Below, piece after piece: positions 9,399 through 16,650 of a DNA stretch of 64,000 bases. Both the position numbers and the translations under genes were made by a program. Source of the DNA: Sphingomonadales bacterium (GTDB lineage Bacteria > Pseudomonadota > Alphaproteobacteria > Sphingomonadales > Sphingomonadaceae). The notes below the pieces were generated by a model that saw only the letters and a list, made by a program, of their open reading frames with translations, had not been told where the DNA came from and did no database searches. Position 1 is the stretch's first letter; each line of letters begins with the position of its first letter. The stretch spans positions 16,875 through 80,874 of the forward strand of contig JAIYAA010000064.1 in assembly GCA_027489295.1 (NCBI GenBank), in the 5' to 3' direction.

Positions 9399-9923
9399 AT
9401 GCCGCTCTACGCCTTTGGCGGCCGCGCGCCGCAGGTCGCCGCCGATGCGTGGATCGCACCGAGCGCCGAACTGATCGCGGACGTGCGGGTGGGCAGCGGC
9501 GCCAGCATCTGGTTCGGCGCCGTCGTCCGCGCCGACAACACGCCGATCGTAATCGGCGCGCGCAGCAACATTCAGGAAGGTGCCCTGCTCCATTCCGATC
9601 CGGGCGCCCCCCTCACGATCGGCGACGAGGTGACGGTGGGCCATCATGCCGTGCTGCACGGCTGCACCATCGGTGACGGCACGCTGATCGGCATGGGGGC
9701 AATCGTGCTCAACCGCGCCGTGATCGGCCCCGAATGCCTGGTCGGCGCCGGCGCGCTGGTGACCGAGGGCAAGGAATTTCCCGCCGGCCACCTGATCGTC
9801 GGCAGCCCGGCACGCGCCGTCCGCCCGCTCGACGATGCGCAGCGCGCGATGCTGCGGGCGAGCGCCGCGCTCTACGCCGCCAAGCAGCGCGAATACGCGG
9901 TCGGCCTGGTACGAATCGACTGA
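9399..9923 (+). CDS. Gamma-carbonic-anhydrase-family protein (left-handed beta-helix)
   Basis: 174 residues from ATG 9399. It consists of hexapeptide repeats building a left-handed beta-helix, followed by a C-terminal helix, with the family motif VVRADNTPIVIG and the histidines expected to bind the metal in ALLHSD and GHHAVLHGC. YrdA/PaaY/CaiE-type proteins of this length bind zinc and may have carbonic anhydrase or thioesterase-like activity; function is often unproven. It follows a small membrane protein by 8 bases and precedes the flavin oxidoreductase by 113 bases. Confidence 0.87.
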   Translation: MPLYAFGGRAPQVAADAWIAPSAELIADVRVGSGASIWFGAVVRADNTPIVIGARSNIQEGALLHSDPGAPLTIGDEVTVGHHAVLHGCTIGDGTLIGMGAIVLNRAVIGPECLVGAGALVTEGKEFPAGHLIVGSPARAVRPLDDAQRAMLRASAALYAAKQREYAVGLVRID

Positions 9924-10036
9924 GTCGCGGATTTTCGCGATTCGATTCGGACCATCATGCGTGGCGGAAGTTCGCTTGCCGTAACGTCCGCAACCGGTGC
10001 CTAGACAGGCTTCGTAGCTGCGGTATCACCTTGCGC

Positions 10037-10981
10037 ATGGCGCTACCGGCACTCTTCCATCGTCTGCGGCTTCCCGTCATCGGCTCGCCGCTGTTCATCA
10101 TCTCCGGCCCCGAACTGGTCATTGCCCAGTGCAAGGCCGGCATCGTCGGGTCGTTCCCGGCGCTGAACGCGCGGCCGCAGAGCCAGCTCGACGAGTGGCT
10201 GCACCAGATTACCGAGGAACTCGCCGCCTGGGACCGCGACCACCCGGAAACGCCCGCCGCCCCCTTTGCGGTCAACCAGATCGTCCACCGTTCGAACCCG
10301 CGGCTGGAGGAGGACGTCGCCACCTGTGCCAAATGGAAGGTGCCGATCGTCATCACCTCGCTCGGCGCACGACCTGAGCTCAACGACGCGGTGCATGGCT
10401 GGGGCGGCATCTCGCTCCATGACGTGATCGACGACCGTTTCGCCCACAAGGCGATCGAAAAGGGCGCCGACGGGCTGATCCTGGTTGCCGCCGGCGCCGG
10501 TGGCCATGCCGGGCGCCTGAGCCCCTTCGCGCTGGTCCAAGAGGTGCGCGCATGGTTCGACGGGCCGGTGGCGCTGTCGGGCTCGATCGCGACCGGCGGC
10601 GCGATCCTGGCGGCGCAGGCGATGGGCGCCGACCTCGCCTATATCGGCTCGCCCTTCATCGCCACCGACGAGGCCAACGCCGTCGACGCCTACAAGCAGG
10701 CGATCGTCGACAGCCATGCCGAGGACATCGTCTATTCGAACCTGTTCACCGGCGTGCACGGCAATTATCTGCGCGCCTCGATCGTCAACGCCGGCCTCGA
10801 CCCCGAAAACCTGCCCGAAAGCGATCCCAGCGCGATGAACTTCGGCGGCGCCAAGGCGTGGAAGGACATCTGGGGCTCGGGCCAGGGAATCGGCGCGGTG
10901 CACGCGGTGGAGCCGGCCGGCACGCGGATCGAGCGGATGCGCGCGGAATATGCCGCAGCGCGCGCCCGGCTGGCGCTGTAG
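10037..10981 (+). CDS. NAD(P)H-dependent flavin oxidoreductase, nitronate monooxygenase family
   Basis: 314 residues from ATG 10037; the longer open frame runs back into the preceding gene and is not used. The protein is an FMN-binding TIM barrel of the 2-nitropropane dioxygenase/nitronate monooxygenase family: N-terminal MALPALFHRLRLPVIGSPLF, AAGAGGHAGRLSPFALV around residues 150-170, and the phosphate-binding SGSIATGGAILAAQAMGAD. It should use FMN to oxidise alkyl nitronates or act as a quinone/enoyl reductase. Its stop is only 3 bases from the convergent rcdA-like gene. Confidence 0.87.
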   Translation: MALPALFHRLRLPVIGSPLFIISGPELVIAQCKAGIVGSFPALNARPQSQLDEWLHQITEELAAWDRDHPETPAAPFAVNQIVHRSNPRLEEDVATCAKWKVPIVITSLGARPELNDAVHGWGGISLHDVIDDRFAHKAIEKGADGLILVAAGAGGHAGRLSPFALVQEVRAWFDGPVALSGSIATGGAILAAQAMGADLAYIGSPFIATDEANAVDAYKQAIVDSHAEDIVYSNLFTGVHGNYLRASIVNAGLDPENLPESDPSAMNFGGAKAWKDIWGSGQGIGAVHAVEPAGTRIERMRAEYAAARARLAL

Positions 10982-10984
10982 CCC

Positions 10985-11443
10985 CTAGAAGGCGCCCGCC
11001 AGCCGATCGAGCATCCGCCGCGCCGGGCTGGGCACGGCGGCCGGCACGTCGAGCGACGAATCGAGCCGGGCGACCCGGCGGTACAGATCGATGCTCGACT
11101 GGACGATGCCGACGGCCTGGCCCGGCATCTCCGCCAGCAGCGCCGCATCGGATTCGGGCGCCGGCCCAAGCCGCCGGGCGGGCGAACGGGCCTCGTCGAT
11201 CTCCAGCTCCCCGGCATCCACCGCGCGCTGGGTGAGCAGCCAGGCGATGATGTGCATCAGGCGCGTGGTGACCTTGAGCGACTCGCAGGAAAAGGCGACG
11301 CGGTTCAGCGCGTCCAGCGACTCCCGCTCATCACGACCGAGCTGATCGAAATAGCCCCGCGCCTCGTCGGCCAGCACCATCGCCTCGACATAGAGCGAGT
11401 CGACCAGGCGACGATGGATCGTGGCGGTTTCCGGACCCCTCAT
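10985..11443 (-). CDS. rcdA: DUF1465 protein, RcdA-like (regulator of CtrA degradation)
   Basis: 152 residues with the DUF1465 pattern: an N-terminal helical bundle (VDSLYVEAMVLADEARGYFD, CESLKVTTRLMHIIAWLLTQ) and a tail with VQSSIDLYRRVARLD and PSPARRMLDRL. In Caulobacter this family includes RcdA, a polar adaptor that helps the ClpXP protease destroy CtrA during the cell cycle. The family assignment is firm; the cell-cycle role in this organism is inferred. It is followed 70 bases downstream on the same strand by a YdcH protein gene. Confidence 0.82.
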   Translation of the reverse strand: MRGPETATIHRRLVDSLYVEAMVLADEARGYFDQLGRDERESLDALNRVAFSCESLKVTTRLMHIIAWLLTQRAVDAGELEIDEARSPARRLGPAPESDAALLAEMPGQAVGIVQSSIDLYRRVARLDSSLDVPAAVPSPARRMLDRLAGAF

Positions 11444-11516
11444 GTCACCAGCCGTGCCACAGACGGTGTCGAAACGAAACGGCCAAAATCGGCGGCGCTG
11501 CGCCAGGCTGGAACGA

Positions 11517-11714
11517 TCACGCGATGATATCCGGGATGAGCTGGTCCTCGAACAGCGAAATCTCGTCGCGCAGCTTGAGCTTGCGCTTCTTCAACCGGGC
11601 GATCTGCAGCTGGTCGCCGGTCCCGCTTCCCACAAGCGCCGCAATGGCTGCGTCCAAATCGCGATGCTCCGCGCGCAACGCTTCCAGCCGCCGCCGGATC
11701 TCGGTTTCGTCCAT
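11517..11714 (-). CDS. YdcH-family (DUF465) small coiled-coil protein
   Basis: 65 residues from ATG 11714; an in-frame ATG four codons upstream (11726) is an alternative, and earlier starts run into unrelated sequence. The body is a single helical hairpin rich in Arg, Leu and Lys with the YdcH signature IARLKKRKLKLRDEI. Function of this widespread small family is unknown. A second copy faces it on the other strand 160 bases away, and the rcdA homologue lies downstream on the same strand. Confidence 0.82.
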   Translation of the reverse strand: MDETEIRRRLEALRAEHRDLDAAIAALVGSGTGDQLQIARLKKRKLKLRDEISLFEDQLIPDIIA

Positions 11715-11874
11715 CCACGCCCCCATGCGCCCGATTCGTGTGGGCGAATGCCCTTGGCGCAGACCATCGCGACTTTTCCGCGGTCTGTCGATCAGTGATG
11801 ATTCTGCACGCGACAAGTCGCGCAAAACGTGATGTAGTTTGATCCCCTCGGACCCGTTGAAGGAGGACTGCTTC

Positions 11875-12027
11875 ATGCATACCGCGCATATTTCGGCACT
11901 TACGGCCAAACATACGCAGTTGGACAAGCGAATCGCTGCAGAGACGCAGCGCCCCCTCCCCGATCAGATGCTGTTAGCGCAATTGAAGAAACAGAAACTG
12001 CGCGTCAAGGAAGAGATAGCGCGCTAG
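11875..12027 (+). CDS. Second YdcH-family (DUF465) small protein
   Basis: 50 residues from ATG 11875, which has a near-perfect ribosome site (GAAGGAGG) 8 bases upstream; the in-frame codons before it are not needed. The protein is one short helical hairpin ending LAQLKKQKLRVKEEIAR, the same DUF465 signature as the divergent 65-residue neighbour. A strong hairpin follows 36 bases after the stop. The strong ribosome site suggests high expression. Confidence 0.82.
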   Translation: MHTAHISALTAKHTQLDKRIAAETQRPLPDQMLLAQLKKQKLRVKEEIAR

Positions 12028-12062
12028 CCGTTTCATCCACAGATTATTTACCGTGATCTTGC

Positions 12063-12092
12063 GCTCGCTCGGCGCGCCCACGCCGAGCGAGC
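12063..12092 (+). terminator. Perfect 12-bp hairpin after the ydcH-like gene
   Basis: GCTCGCTCGGCG (12063-12074) pairs without mismatch with CGCCGAGCGAGC (12081-12092) around a 6-base loop, 35 bases after the small gene's stop. No T-run follows, so factor-dependent or processing-type 3' end is more likely than a classical terminator. Confidence 0.5.
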
Positions 12093-12153
12093 CAAGTCCC
12101 ATGGTCTCCGATGCAGCGAATCACACGCACGGGACACCCCGGCGCTGACGAAA

Positions 12154-12182
12154 AAAGGGCCCGGCTTGGCGCCGAGCCCTTT
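12154..12182 (-). terminator. Intrinsic terminator of the PilZ gene
   Basis: A 12-bp stem (12154-12165 with 12171-12182, one mismatch) around a 5-base loop, followed on the minus strand by a run of T (the A-run at 12151-12156 on the plus strand). It lies 32 bases beyond the PilZ stop codon. Confidence 0.8.
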
Positions 12183-12214
12183 CGAAATGCATCCGGTAAG
12201 ACCGCCGCTGGCGA

Positions 12215-12589
12215 TCAGCGCCGGGTCAGGATCGGTTTGACATAGACCGGTGTCTGCGTGCCGCCGCCCACGGGCTTGCGCGCAAGCTTCGGATCGATCT
12301 CGTTGTCAAACGCGACGCCAACACGCCCTTCGGCGGCCCAGGCGATCTTGCCCTTCACCCACCCGACGCCGCGCACCTCGATCTCCACCGGTGTTCGCAG
12401 CCCAATCGGCGCGGTAAACTCGGCCATCAGGCCGCCCGAAGAAAGATTACGCACGCGCACCATGCCTGCGTCCGCGCCCTCCACGCGAAACTGCGCGGTC
12501 AGCAGCAGGCTGTCGCGGGCACCGCTCCGCTTGCCGGCGAAATCGTCGGCGGAAAGCGTTGTGGCAGGAAGTGTAGACTGCTGGTCCAT
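12215..12589 (-). CDS. PilZ-domain c-di-GMP-binding protein
   Basis: 124 residues starting at ATG 12589. One PilZ domain fills most of the protein. Both c-di-GMP contact motifs are present: RSGAR (RxxxR, 21-25) and NLSSGG ([D/N]xSxxG, 48-53), so binding is expected. There is no attached effector domain, so it probably acts by contacting a partner. Together with the GGDEF protein at 5 kb and the GGDEF-EAL protein at 30 kb it supplies synthesis, degradation and sensing of c-di-GMP within this window. Confidence 0.87.
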   Translation of the reverse strand: MDQQSTLPATTLSADDFAGKRSGARDSLLLTAQFRVEGADAGMVRVRNLSSGGLMAEFTAPIGLRTPVEIEVRGVGWVKGKIAWAAEGRVGVAFDNEIDPKLARKPVGGGTQTPVYVKPILTRR

Positions 12590-12704
12590 TGTTGGCTCTC
12601 AAACGCGGATTCGCACCCGAAGGTGAGTAGACCAACAACTCTTAACGAAAGGATTAACCGGAATCCGCTCCGGTATTTTGCCGGAGCGGATTCCGACGTA
12701 GATA

Positions 12705-13163
12705 TCACTCGTCCCGGCTGATCTTCTCGTTGCGCTCGTGCCGCTCCTGCGCCTCGACGGTCATCGTCGCGGTCGGGCGGGCTTCGAGGCGGCCGAGCGG
12801 AATCGGCTCGCCGGTCACTTCGCAATAGCCATATTCGCCTTCATCGATCCGGCGCAGCGCCGCATCGATCTTGGAGATCAGCTTGCGCTGGCGATCGCGC
12901 GTGCGCAGTTCGATCGACCAGTCGGTCTCGCTGGAGGCGCGGTCGGTAAGATCGGCCTCGCGCAGCGGTTCCGATTGCAGCTGGTTCAGCGTGCCCGCCG
13001 CCTCGCGGTAGATCGCGTCCTTCCAGGCATTGAGCTTGTCGCGGAAATACTGCTGCTGCCGCGGATTCATGAAAGGTTCGTCGTCGGTTGGCCGATAACC
13101 GTCATCGCCGTCATTCGCGGCGGGAGGAACGTGCTCGTCAAAACGGCCCAAAACAGTTGCCAT
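12705..13163 (-). CDS. dksA: RNA polymerase-binding regulator DksA, single-cysteine alphaproteobacterial form
   Basis: 152 residues from ATG 13163. The coiled coil (~35-110) carries the functional tip motif DxxDxA as DLTDRA at 71-76, the same positions as in E. coli. The zinc finger region is degenerate: only Cys114 remains (YGYCEVTGEP), the other three cysteines being replaced, as seen in alphaproteobacterial relatives. It should bind in the RNA polymerase secondary channel and with ppGpp adjust rRNA and amino-acid promoters. A good sigma-70-like promoter lies 62 bases upstream of the start codon. Confidence 0.92.
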   Translation of the reverse strand: MATVLGRFDEHVPPAANDGDDGYRPTDDEPFMNPRQQQYFRDKLNAWKDAIYREAAGTLNQLQSEPLREADLTDRASSETDWSIELRTRDRQRKLISKIDAALRRIDEGEYGYCEVTGEPIPLGRLEARPTATMTVEAQERHERNEKISRDE

Positions 13164-13224
13164 TCCCACTCTCCACACCAGTCCCCCATTGGCGTGCCGC
13201 CGGGAGACCGCATTGCCCGCAGGC

Positions 13225-13253
13225 GCTATACTTTCGCGCTCAGCGGTTAACAA
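13225..13253 (-). promoter_or_regulatory. Sigma-70-type promoter for dksA
   Basis: On the minus strand a -35 element TTGTTA (13248-13253) and a -10 element TATAGC (13225-13230) are separated by exactly 17 bases, predicting a start near 13218 and a leader of about 55 bases before the dksA ATG. Confidence 0.6.
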
Positions 13254-13291
13254 GCGGATGCTGCGAAAGCTTTTTGATGCAATTCCCTGTA

Positions 13292-13340
13292 CTCCGGTAG
13301 AAATTAGCCCGTGCTGAACCGGACGGACTAATTTCCGGAG
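13292..13340. other. Long bulged hairpin upstream of dksA
   Basis: CTCCG(gta)GAAATTAG-c-CCGT pairs with ACGG-a-CTAATTTC-CGGAG around a 10-base loop, giving about 17 base pairs with one 3-base bulge and one mismatch. It lies upstream of the predicted dksA promoter in a 326-base stretch without a gene (13164-13489), so it is not part of that mRNA. It could be an upstream regulatory site, a terminator of an unseen transcript or a repeat copy. Confidence 0.45.
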
Positions 13341-13489
13341 CGTAGCGCAACAAGTTCCCATGCCAAGATCGTTGCGCGTCCAACGTCGTCCTGAATCCGA
13401 ACATTAACGCCGTGCGCCGCCCCCCGCGCGGCCTGGTGCCCGTCGACATCAGAGCTGCAGGAGGGGCATCGGCGGTGCGCATTATTCGG

Positions 13490-13927
13490 TCACGCCTTCA
13501 GCAGCGCCGCCTCGATTTCCGGTACCGGATGGTCGGTCAGATCCTTGGCCAGCTCGCCCGCCAGGCGTTCGGTGACGCTCGCATGATAATGTTTGCGAAG
13601 CTCGCCAAGCGTTTTGGGCGGTGCGACGATGATCAGCGATTCGAAGCTGTTATGCAGCGCTTCGTCGCGAAGCATTTCCGCCACCTCGGCCGCGAAGCGA
13701 TTTTCCTCCAATTGGTGGAAGTCGGTCTCGCCCATCGTGCCGCTCCCGGACGGGTTCGAGGCGGAACGCCCGGACGAATCGGTCTTCTGGTCGGAGGTCT
13801 TCGGGTTCGGGTGCAACTGCTTCTGCACCACCTGCAGGTTGAGATATTCGGCATCGCCCTGGTTGCGCAGCATCAGCAGCTTGCGACCATCGGCGACCAC
13901 TACCATCGCGTCGTGCGGAACCTCCAT
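13490..13927 (-). CDS. Host-attachment-protein family member
   Basis: 145 residues from ATG 13927, chosen because AAGGAGA lies 7 bases upstream; the longer frame overlaps the divergent serS leader. The N-terminus HDAMVVVADGRKLLMLRN and the C-terminal half LIIVAPPKTLGELRKHYH with LAKDLTDHPVPEIEAAL match the 'protein required for attachment to host cells' family (PF10116-type), which is structurally related to release-factor/eRF1-like domains. The name is historical; the molecular role is unknown. Divergent from serS. Confidence 0.83.
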   Translation of the reverse strand: MEVPHDAMVVVADGRKLLMLRNQGDAEYLNLQVVQKQLHPNPKTSDQKTDSSGRSASNPSGSGTMGETDFHQLEENRFAAEVAEMLRDEALHNSFESLIIVAPPKTLGELRKHYHASVTERLAGELAKDLTDHPVPEIEAALLKA

Positions 13928-14019
13928 GTGCGCTCTCCTTGTATCGGTTGGTAAGGGGAGGAACGGGTGGGCGGCCCCGGGGTTGCGCGGGGCACGGGCC
14001 CTCGCCATAGGCTAGGCCC

Positions 14020-15300
14020 ATGCACGACATCCGCTTCCTTCGCGACCATCCCGAAACCTTCGACCAGGGCCTGGCCAAGCGTGGCCTGGAGCCGCAGTCG
14101 GAAGCGCTGCTGGCGCTCGACGAGCGCCGCCGCGCGCTGGTGACCGAGCTGCAGACCGGCCAGGCGCGCCGCAACGAAGCCTCCAAGGCGATCGGCGCGG
14201 CCAAGGCGAAGAAGGACGAGGACACCGCCGCCGCGCTGATGGCCGAGGTGACGATCCTCAAGGAACGGCTGCCGATGCTGGAGGCCGAGGAAAAGGCGGT
14301 GGGCGAGGAGCTGGAAGGCCGCCTCGCCGCCCTTCCCAACCTGCCCTATCCGGACGTGGCGCTGGGCGCGGACGAGAACGACAATGTGTTCGTCCACGAA
14401 CGCGGCACCATCCCCGCCTTCGCGTTCACCGCCAGGGAGCACGACGCGATCGGCCCGGCGCTGGGCCTCGATTTCGAGACCGGCGCCGCGATGTCCGGCG
14501 CGCGCTTCACCTTCGTGCGCGGGGCCGCCGCCCGGCTCCACCGCGCGCTCGGCCAGTTCATGCTCGACACGCTGACCGGCAGCTATGGCTATGAGGAATG
14601 CGTGCCGCCGCTGCTGGTCCGCGACGAGGCGCTGTTCGGCACCGGCCAGCTGCCCAAGTTTTCCGAAGACCTGTTCCAGACCACTGACGGTCGCTGGCTG
14701 ATCCCCACCGCCGAGGTGAGCCTGACCAACGCGGTGCGCGAAAAGATCCTGAGCGAGGAGGAGCTCCCCCTCCGCCTCACCGCGCTCACCGCCTGCTTCC
14801 GTTCCGAGGCGGGTGCGGCCGGCCGCGACACGCGCGGCTTCATCCGCCAGCACCAATTCGAGAAGGTCGAGATGGTGTCGATCACCACCCCCGACCAGTC
14901 CGAGGCCGAGCATGAGCGAATGACCGACGCCGCCGAGGACGTGCTGACCAAATTGGGCCTCGCCTTCCGCCGGATGAAGCTGTGCAGCGGCGACATGGGC
15001 TTCACCGCTGCCCGCACCTACGACCTCGAAGTGTGGCTGCCCGGCCAGGACCGCTATCGCGAGATCTCGTCCTGCTCGACCTGCGCCGATTTCCAGGCGC
15101 GCCGGATGAATGCGCGCTACCGCCCAGAAGGCGAAAAGGGCACACGCTTCGTCCACACGCTCAACGGCTCGGGCCTGGCGGTCGGCCGCACGCTCGTCGC
15201 GGTGCTGGAGAACTATCAGCAGGAAAACGGCGCGGTCGCGGTGCCGGCGGTGCTCCAGAGCTATCTGGGCGGGCTGACGCTGCTCGAGCCGCGCGGCTGA
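14020..15300 (+). CDS. serS: Seryl-tRNA synthetase
   Basis: 426 residues, normal length. An N-terminal coiled-coil arm for tRNA-Ser (~25-105) precedes the class II catalytic core. Motif 2 is seen as [21 protein letters not shown] and motif 3 as [18 protein letters not shown]. It charges tRNA-Ser (and tRNA-Sec if present) with serine in the cytoplasm. Its TGA shares one base with the surE ATG (TGATG), so the two are translationally coupled. Confidence 0.97.
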   Translation: MHDIRFLRDHPETFDQGLAKRGLEPQSEALLALDERRRALVTELQTGQARRNEASKAIGAAKAKKDEDTAAALMAEVTILKERLPMLEAEEKAVGEELEGRLAALPNLPYPDVALGADENDNVFVHERGTIPAFAFTAREHDAIGPALGLDFETGAAMSGARFTFVRGAAARLHRALGQFMLDTLTGSYGYEECVPPLLVRDEALFGTGQLPKFSEDLFQTTDGRWLIPTAEVSLTNAVREKILSEEELPLRLTALTACFRSEAGAAGRDTRGFIRQHQFEKVEMVSITTPDQSEAEHERMTDAAEDVLTKLGLAFRRMKLCSGDMGFTAARTYDLEVWLPGQDRYREISSCSTCADFQARRMNARYRPEGEKGTRFVHTLNGSGLAVGRTLVAVLENYQQENGAVAVPAVLQSYLGGLTLLEPRG

Positions 15301-16067
15301 TGCGGATCCTCCTCACCAACGACGACGGCTATCACGCCCGCGGCTTGGCGGTCCTGGAGCGGATCGCGCGGACGCTTTCGGACGATATCACCGTCGTCGC
15401 GCCCGCCGAGGAGCAATCGGGCAAGGGCCGCTCGCTGACCCTCACCGAGCCGTTCCGCGTCCGCCGCCACGGCGACAATCGCTATGCGGTGAAGGGTACG
15501 CCGACCGATTGCGTGATGTTCGCGCTCGCCGAGGTGATGAAGGACGCCAAGCCCGATCTGATCCTCTCCGGCGTCAATCGCGGCGGCAACCTCGCCGAGG
15601 ACGTCAGCTATTCGGGCACCGTCTCTGCGGCGATGGAAGGCGCGCTGGCAGGCATCCGCTCGATCGCGCTCAGCCAGCGCTACGCCCGCAGTGGCATGGG
15701 CGACGCGGTGCCGTTCGACACCGCCGAGACCTGGGGCGAGCGCGCGCTGCGCCCGCTGCTCGACATGGACTGGGCCCCGCGCACGATGGTCAACATCAAT
15801 TTTCCGCCGGTCGAAGCGGACGCGGTGCAGGGCATCAAGGTCGTTGCGCAGGGCCTGCGCGATTATGGCCGGGTGGCGCTCGACAAGCGCCTCGATCCGC
15901 GCGGCTTCCCCTATTACTGGCTGGCGATGGGGCGCCTGCCGCACCAGCCGATGCCGGATACCGATCTCGATGCGATCGAGGCCGGCTTCGTCACGGTAAC
16001 GCCGCTGCACCTCGACCTAACCCACCGCGAGTCGATGGATCGCCTACGCGGCGCCTATACGGGCTGA
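15300..16067 (+). CDS. surE: 5'/3'-nucleotidase SurE
   Basis: 255 residues from ATG 15300. The metal-binding signature LTNDDG at 5-10, the serine region SGKGRSLTL and the SGVNRGGN motif (Asn metal ligand) identify a SurE survival-protein phosphatase acting on nucleoside monophosphates. It overlaps the serS stop by one base. In many relatives a pcm methyltransferase follows; here a DUF486 membrane protein does, 6 bases later. Confidence 0.95.
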   Translation: MRILLTNDDGYHARGLAVLERIARTLSDDITVVAPAEEQSGKGRSLTLTEPFRVRRHGDNRYAVKGTPTDCVMFALAEVMKDAKPDLILSGVNRGGNLAEDVSYSGTVSAAMEGALAGIRSIALSQRYARSGMGDAVPFDTAETWGERALRPLLDMDWAPRTMVNINFPPVEADAVQGIKVVAQGLRDYGRVALDKRLDPRGFPYYWLAMGRLPHQPMPDTDLDAIEAGFVTVTPLHLDLTHRESMDRLRGAYTG

Positions 16068-16073
16068 GCGCAG

Positions 16074-16424
16074 ATGCCGATGCTGGATCGCCTGCTGCCG
16101 ATCGGGCTGCTGTTCGTCTCCAACATCTTCATGACCTTCGCCTGGTACGGCCATCTGAAGTTCAAGCATGCGCCGATCCTGCTGGTGATTCTTACCAGCT
16201 GGGGCATCGCGCTGATCGAATATTGCTTCGCGATTCCGGCGAACCGCATGGGCAGCGCGGTCTATTCGGCAGCGCAGCTCAAGGGCATGCAGGAGGTGAT
16301 CACCCTCACCGTCTTCGCCGGCTTCTCGGTGCTGTACCTGGGGCAGAAGATCACACTCAACCACCTCATCGGCTTCGCGCTGATCGCGGCGGGCGCCTTC
16401 TTCCTGTTCCGCACGCACAGCTGA
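16074..16424 (+). CDS. DMT-superfamily DUF486 membrane protein
   Basis: 116 residues with four hydrophobic helices (~7-24, 33-52, 66-88, 92-112) and the DUF486 signature FMTFAWYGHLKF near the start and FAIPANRMGS in the middle. It resembles half of a drug/metabolite transporter and probably works as a dimer in the inner membrane; no substrate is known. ATG 16074 is used, though 16080 is also possible. Six bases behind surE, so part of the serS operon. Confidence 0.85.
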   Translation: MPMLDRLLPIGLLFVSNIFMTFAWYGHLKFKHAPILLVILTSWGIALIEYCFAIPANRMGSAVYSAAQLKGMQEVITLTVFAGFSVLYLGQKITLNHLIGFALIAAGAFFLFRTHS

Positions 16425-16467
16425 ACCGGGGCGCGGCCGGGGCGTTCCTCCCGCAGAGGAGAGTGCC

Positions 16468-16608
16468 ATGAACCCCGAACCGACCCGTGAAACCCCCGAA
16501 ACCCAGCCCGGCACGGCGCATCAGCCCGACGGCACCGACAGCTCGGCCGAATGGAACGCCGAGATCGCCGACGAGAACATGATCCCGGACGAAGATCCGG
16601 CGGCATGA
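16468..16608 (+). CDS. Small acidic protein, unknown function
   Basis: 46 residues, too short for usual gene finders, but with a clear ribosome site (AGAGGAGAG) 6 bases before ATG 16468. The protein is strongly acidic and disordered-looking: an N-terminal Pro/Glu/Thr-rich part, then SSAEWNAEIADENMIPDEDP. It has no cysteine and no hydrophobic segment. It lies 43 bases after the DUF486 gene in the same direction. No family recognised. Confidence 0.55.
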   Translation: MNPEPTRETPETQPGTAHQPDGTDSSAEWNAEIADENMIPDEDPAA

Positions 16609-16650
16609 ATGCACGGGGCGGCACCCGATGGGATGCCGCCCCGCTGATCC

